Assembly (NCBI GenBank): GCA_019415505.1
Contig: DXZC01000017.1
Span: 1 to 23,186, forward strand
Length of the DNA: 23,186 nucleotides
From: Peptococcaceae bacterium
GTDB lineage: Bacteria; Bacillota; Dehalobacteriia; UBA7702
Direction of reading: 5' to 3'
This document shows positions 21,702 to 23,186 of this stretch, piece by piece (position 1 is the first letter of the stretch; every line of letters begins with the position of its first letter). The notes below the pieces were generated by a model. The model worked only from the letters and a program-made list of their open reading frames with translations. It did not search any database and was not told the origin of the DNA. The translations under genes were made by a program, and so were the position numbers.

Positions 21702-22964
21702 TCAATCATGCAATAATGTTTCGGTTTCCCCAGGGGGGAGTCCTTCCACATTTTTCAATTTTTTACTAATTATCTCAGTTCGTTTAGCGGCCTCAACCAA
21801 AGTTTTATCAGCTTCGCTGATTTTTTTCTGAACCTTGGTTAAATTATCGGCGAATCTTACCATGTCTGTTCTCACCGCCCCCAGGAGCTTACGAATCTCA
21901 CCGCTTTTTTCCTGAATAGCCATGGTGCGGAAACCCAGCTTGATGCTGTTCAATAAAGCGGCTAAGGTTGTGGGGCCGGCCACCATAATCTGGTATTTTT
22001 CCTGGGCCTCCTCCACGAAAACGGATAAACGCAGCGCCTCGGCATATAGCCCCTCGGTTGGTAAAAACATCACAGCGTACTCTAAGGTCGCCGGGGGATT
22101 GATATATTTATCGTGAATCTCCTTGGCTGAGTTGCGTAAAGCCTTCTCCAAAGATTTACGACTACTTTCGACATTTTGAACATCACCGGCCTCTTGAGCG
22201 TCTAAGAGCCGGGCGTAATCTTCAGCGGGAAACTTAGAATCTATCGGTAAATAAACAGTTCCCTGTTGGCCGTCACGGCCGGGTAGGCAAACGGCAAATT
22301 CCACCCTTTCCCCGCTGCGGGGCTTGGGAGCGTAATTAGCCACATATTGCTGGGGCGCGAGAGTCTCCTCTAAGATGTTGCCCAACTGCACCTCGCCCCA
22401 TACGCCGCGGGACTTAACATTGCTGAATATTTTTTTAATATCCGTTAAATTGGCGGAAAGGCTTTGCATTTCCCCCAAACTTTTATGCACCTGCTCCAGC
22501 CGTTGGTTTACCAAGTTAAAGGAATCTCCCAGACGTTTACTCAAGGTTTGCTCCAGTTTCTCATCAACGGTTTTACGCATTTCCTCCAATTTGGCCTCGT
22601 TATTACCGCGGATAGAATCCAGTTTAGCGTCTATGGCGAGGCGCAACCGCTCCAGGGATTCCTCTGTATTACGGGTTAAATCATTTATCTGCTTGAGCTG
22701 GCCCAAGCCTTGCTCACTGATTTGACTATGGATCGCTTGATTGACGCCTTGGATATTCTTTGCCATTTCCTCCCGGTTTTGCCGGGATTCTTGGGCAAAA
22801 GACTGGTTGAGCTGCGCCAATTCCGCTTCCAGTCTTTTTTGGTTTACCAGTAAATCCTTGGTTTCCCTATCAGCCCTACCAAGCTTTCTCATTTGCCAAA
22901 GGACCAGCAAGAGCAATATAGGGGCCAAAAATACCAAGATCCAAAGCGCATATTCTATAGCCAT
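21702..22964 (-). CDS. rmuC: RmuC-family DNA recombination protein
   Basis: RmuC proteins are predicted nucleases with a PD-(D/E)XK-like fold; loss of E. coli rmuC raises inversion between short inverted repeats. From the ATG at 22964 the product has 420 residues: one N-terminal membrane segment (about 4-24), a long helical coiled coil (about 30-180) with repeated Glu/Gln/Leu and KLEEMRKTVDEKLEQTLSKRLG, then the conserved domain. That domain has SRGVWGEVQLGNILEETL, RVEFAVCLPG, YLPIDSKFPAEDYARL, and VMFLPTEGLYAEAL, all typical. A TTG seven codons upstream opens the frame, but the ATG has AGAAGG 8 bases upstream and puts the membrane segment at the very start. Its own -10 and no tight neighbour suggest a separate unit. 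Confidence 0.93.
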   Translation of the reverse strand: MAIEYALWILVFLAPILLLLVLWQMRKLGRADRETKDLLVNQKRLEAELAQLNQSFAQESRQNREEMAKNIQGVNQAIHSQISEQGLGQLKQINDLTRNTEESLERLRLAIDAKLDSIRGNNEAKLEEMRKTVDEKLEQTLSKRLGDSFNLVNQRLEQVHKSLGEMQSLSANLTDIKKIFSNVKSRGVWGEVQLGNILEETLAPQQYVANYAPKPRSGERVEFAVCLPGRDGQQGTVYLPIDSKFPAEDYARLLDAQEAGDVQNVESSRKSLEKALRNSAKEIHDKYINPPATLEYAVMFLPTEGLYAEALRLSVFVEEAQEKYQIMVAGPTTLAALLNSIKLGFRTMAIQEKSGEIRKLLGAVRTDMVRFADNLTKVQKKISEADKTLVEAAKRTEIISKKLKNVEGLPPGETETLLHD

Positions 22965-23005
22965 AAATTTATCCTTCTCCCACAATAAATTGGTTAAGCA
23001 AAGAC

Positions 23006-23031
23006 ATTACTTAATTATAAGAATTACTTAA
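23006..23031 (-). promoter_or_regulatory. Possible rmuC promoter region with a direct repeat
   Basis: A perfect -10 TATAAT is present on the minus strand within this span, but no good -35 lies 16-18 bases upstream. ATTACTTAA occurs twice (23006-23014 and 23023-23031), flanking the -10, spaced 17 bases. Confidence 0.35.
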
Positions 23032-23033
23032 AT

Positions 23034-23072
23034 CATAAAAAGGCAAGAGGGTGCGCCAAAGCCCACCCTCTT
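23034..23072 (-). terminator. Intrinsic terminator of the gene at the right edge
   Basis: On the minus strand AAGAGGGTGGGC (23072-23061) pairs at 11 of 12 positions with GCGCACCCTCTT (23056-23045), followed by GCCTTTTT. It lies 22 bases after the stop of the partial gene. Confidence 0.9.
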
Positions 23073-23094
23073 TGCTAGTTACGCCGCAATAATA

Positions 23095-23186
23095 TTACAT
23101 ACTAAACATATCATTGGGGAAATACAGGGCCATCACATATTCGTCCTGGAAGTCCATGCGGCTGGAAAGCTCAATATACTCAGTTT
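23095..23186 (-). CDS. 3' end of an unidentified gene (29 codons)
   Basis: An open frame enters from the right edge on the minus strand and ends at a TAA (23097-23095). The last residues are TEYIELSSRMDFQDEYVMA then LYFPNDMFSM. The terminator placed 22 bases downstream supports a real gene end. The pattern YIEL-x-DFQDEYV-x-L-F-P recalls the C terminus of ASKHA-fold corrinoid-activation proteins (DUF4445 / RACo type), from memory only; 29 residues are too few to be firm. Confidence 0.5.
   Translation of the reverse strand, partial: TEYIELSSRMDFQDEYVMALYFPNDMFSM

Noticed and set aside
22965..22985. TTG start at 22985 for rmuC
   Set aside because: The ATG at 22964 has AGAAGG upstream and puts the membrane anchor at the N terminus as in other RmuC proteins.

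Overview
The window reads as chromosomal DNA of an anaerobic-type Firmicute, most likely class Clostridia. The reasons are the AGGAGG ribosome binding sites, the sigma-A type promoters, a division/cell-wall (dcw) cluster in Firmicute order, a meso-DAP-type MurE (DNPR motif), and a division transpeptidase with PASTA domains and the paired cysteines of the sporulation protein SpoVD. The class is an inference; nothing in the window fixes genus or species. No transposon, prophage, tRNA, rRNA or CRISPR array was recognised.

Layout. Positions 1-13734 are one long minus-strand dcw cluster. In order of transcription it reads mraZ, rsmH, ftsL, spoVD/ftsI-type PBP, murE, mraY, murD, ftsW/spoVE-type, murG, murC, murB, murA; murA runs off the left edge. 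Gaps are short, three junctions overlap (murD/ftsW by 35 bases; ftsW/murG and murC/murB as TAATG), and no internal terminator was seen. Together these genes make UDP-MurNAc-pentapeptide and lipids I and II, and include the septal polymerase/crosslinker pair FtsW-PBP with FtsL. murF, which adds D-Ala-D-Ala, is absent between murE and mraY and must be elsewhere. A 0.5-kb leader with hairpins and an intrinsic terminator directly before the mraZ ribosome binding site precedes the cluster.

Positions 14190-16195 hold two minus-strand genes with their own promoters and terminators: a COG2426-type membrane protein and an unrecognised membrane-anchored protein with an acidic tail. Positions 16196-19003 hold a tight four-gene minus-strand operon: YlbF-like protein, MoxR AAA+ ATPase with a Cys/His tail, CoxE-like VWA protein, and FmdB-type zinc ribbon. 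A single plus-strand gene, a putative lipoprotein, diverges from it at 19244. The right end carries gltX and rmuC, with a repeat-rich spacer between them, and the last 29 codons of another minus-strand gene.

Most worth a second look: the mraZ leader terminator (possible attenuation of the whole dcw operon), the MoxR-VWA module with a natural CGCG-His5 tail, an 18-bp in-frame repeat array inside murE, the SpoVD-type cysteine pair, and a promoter wrapped in nested repeats at 16090-16168.
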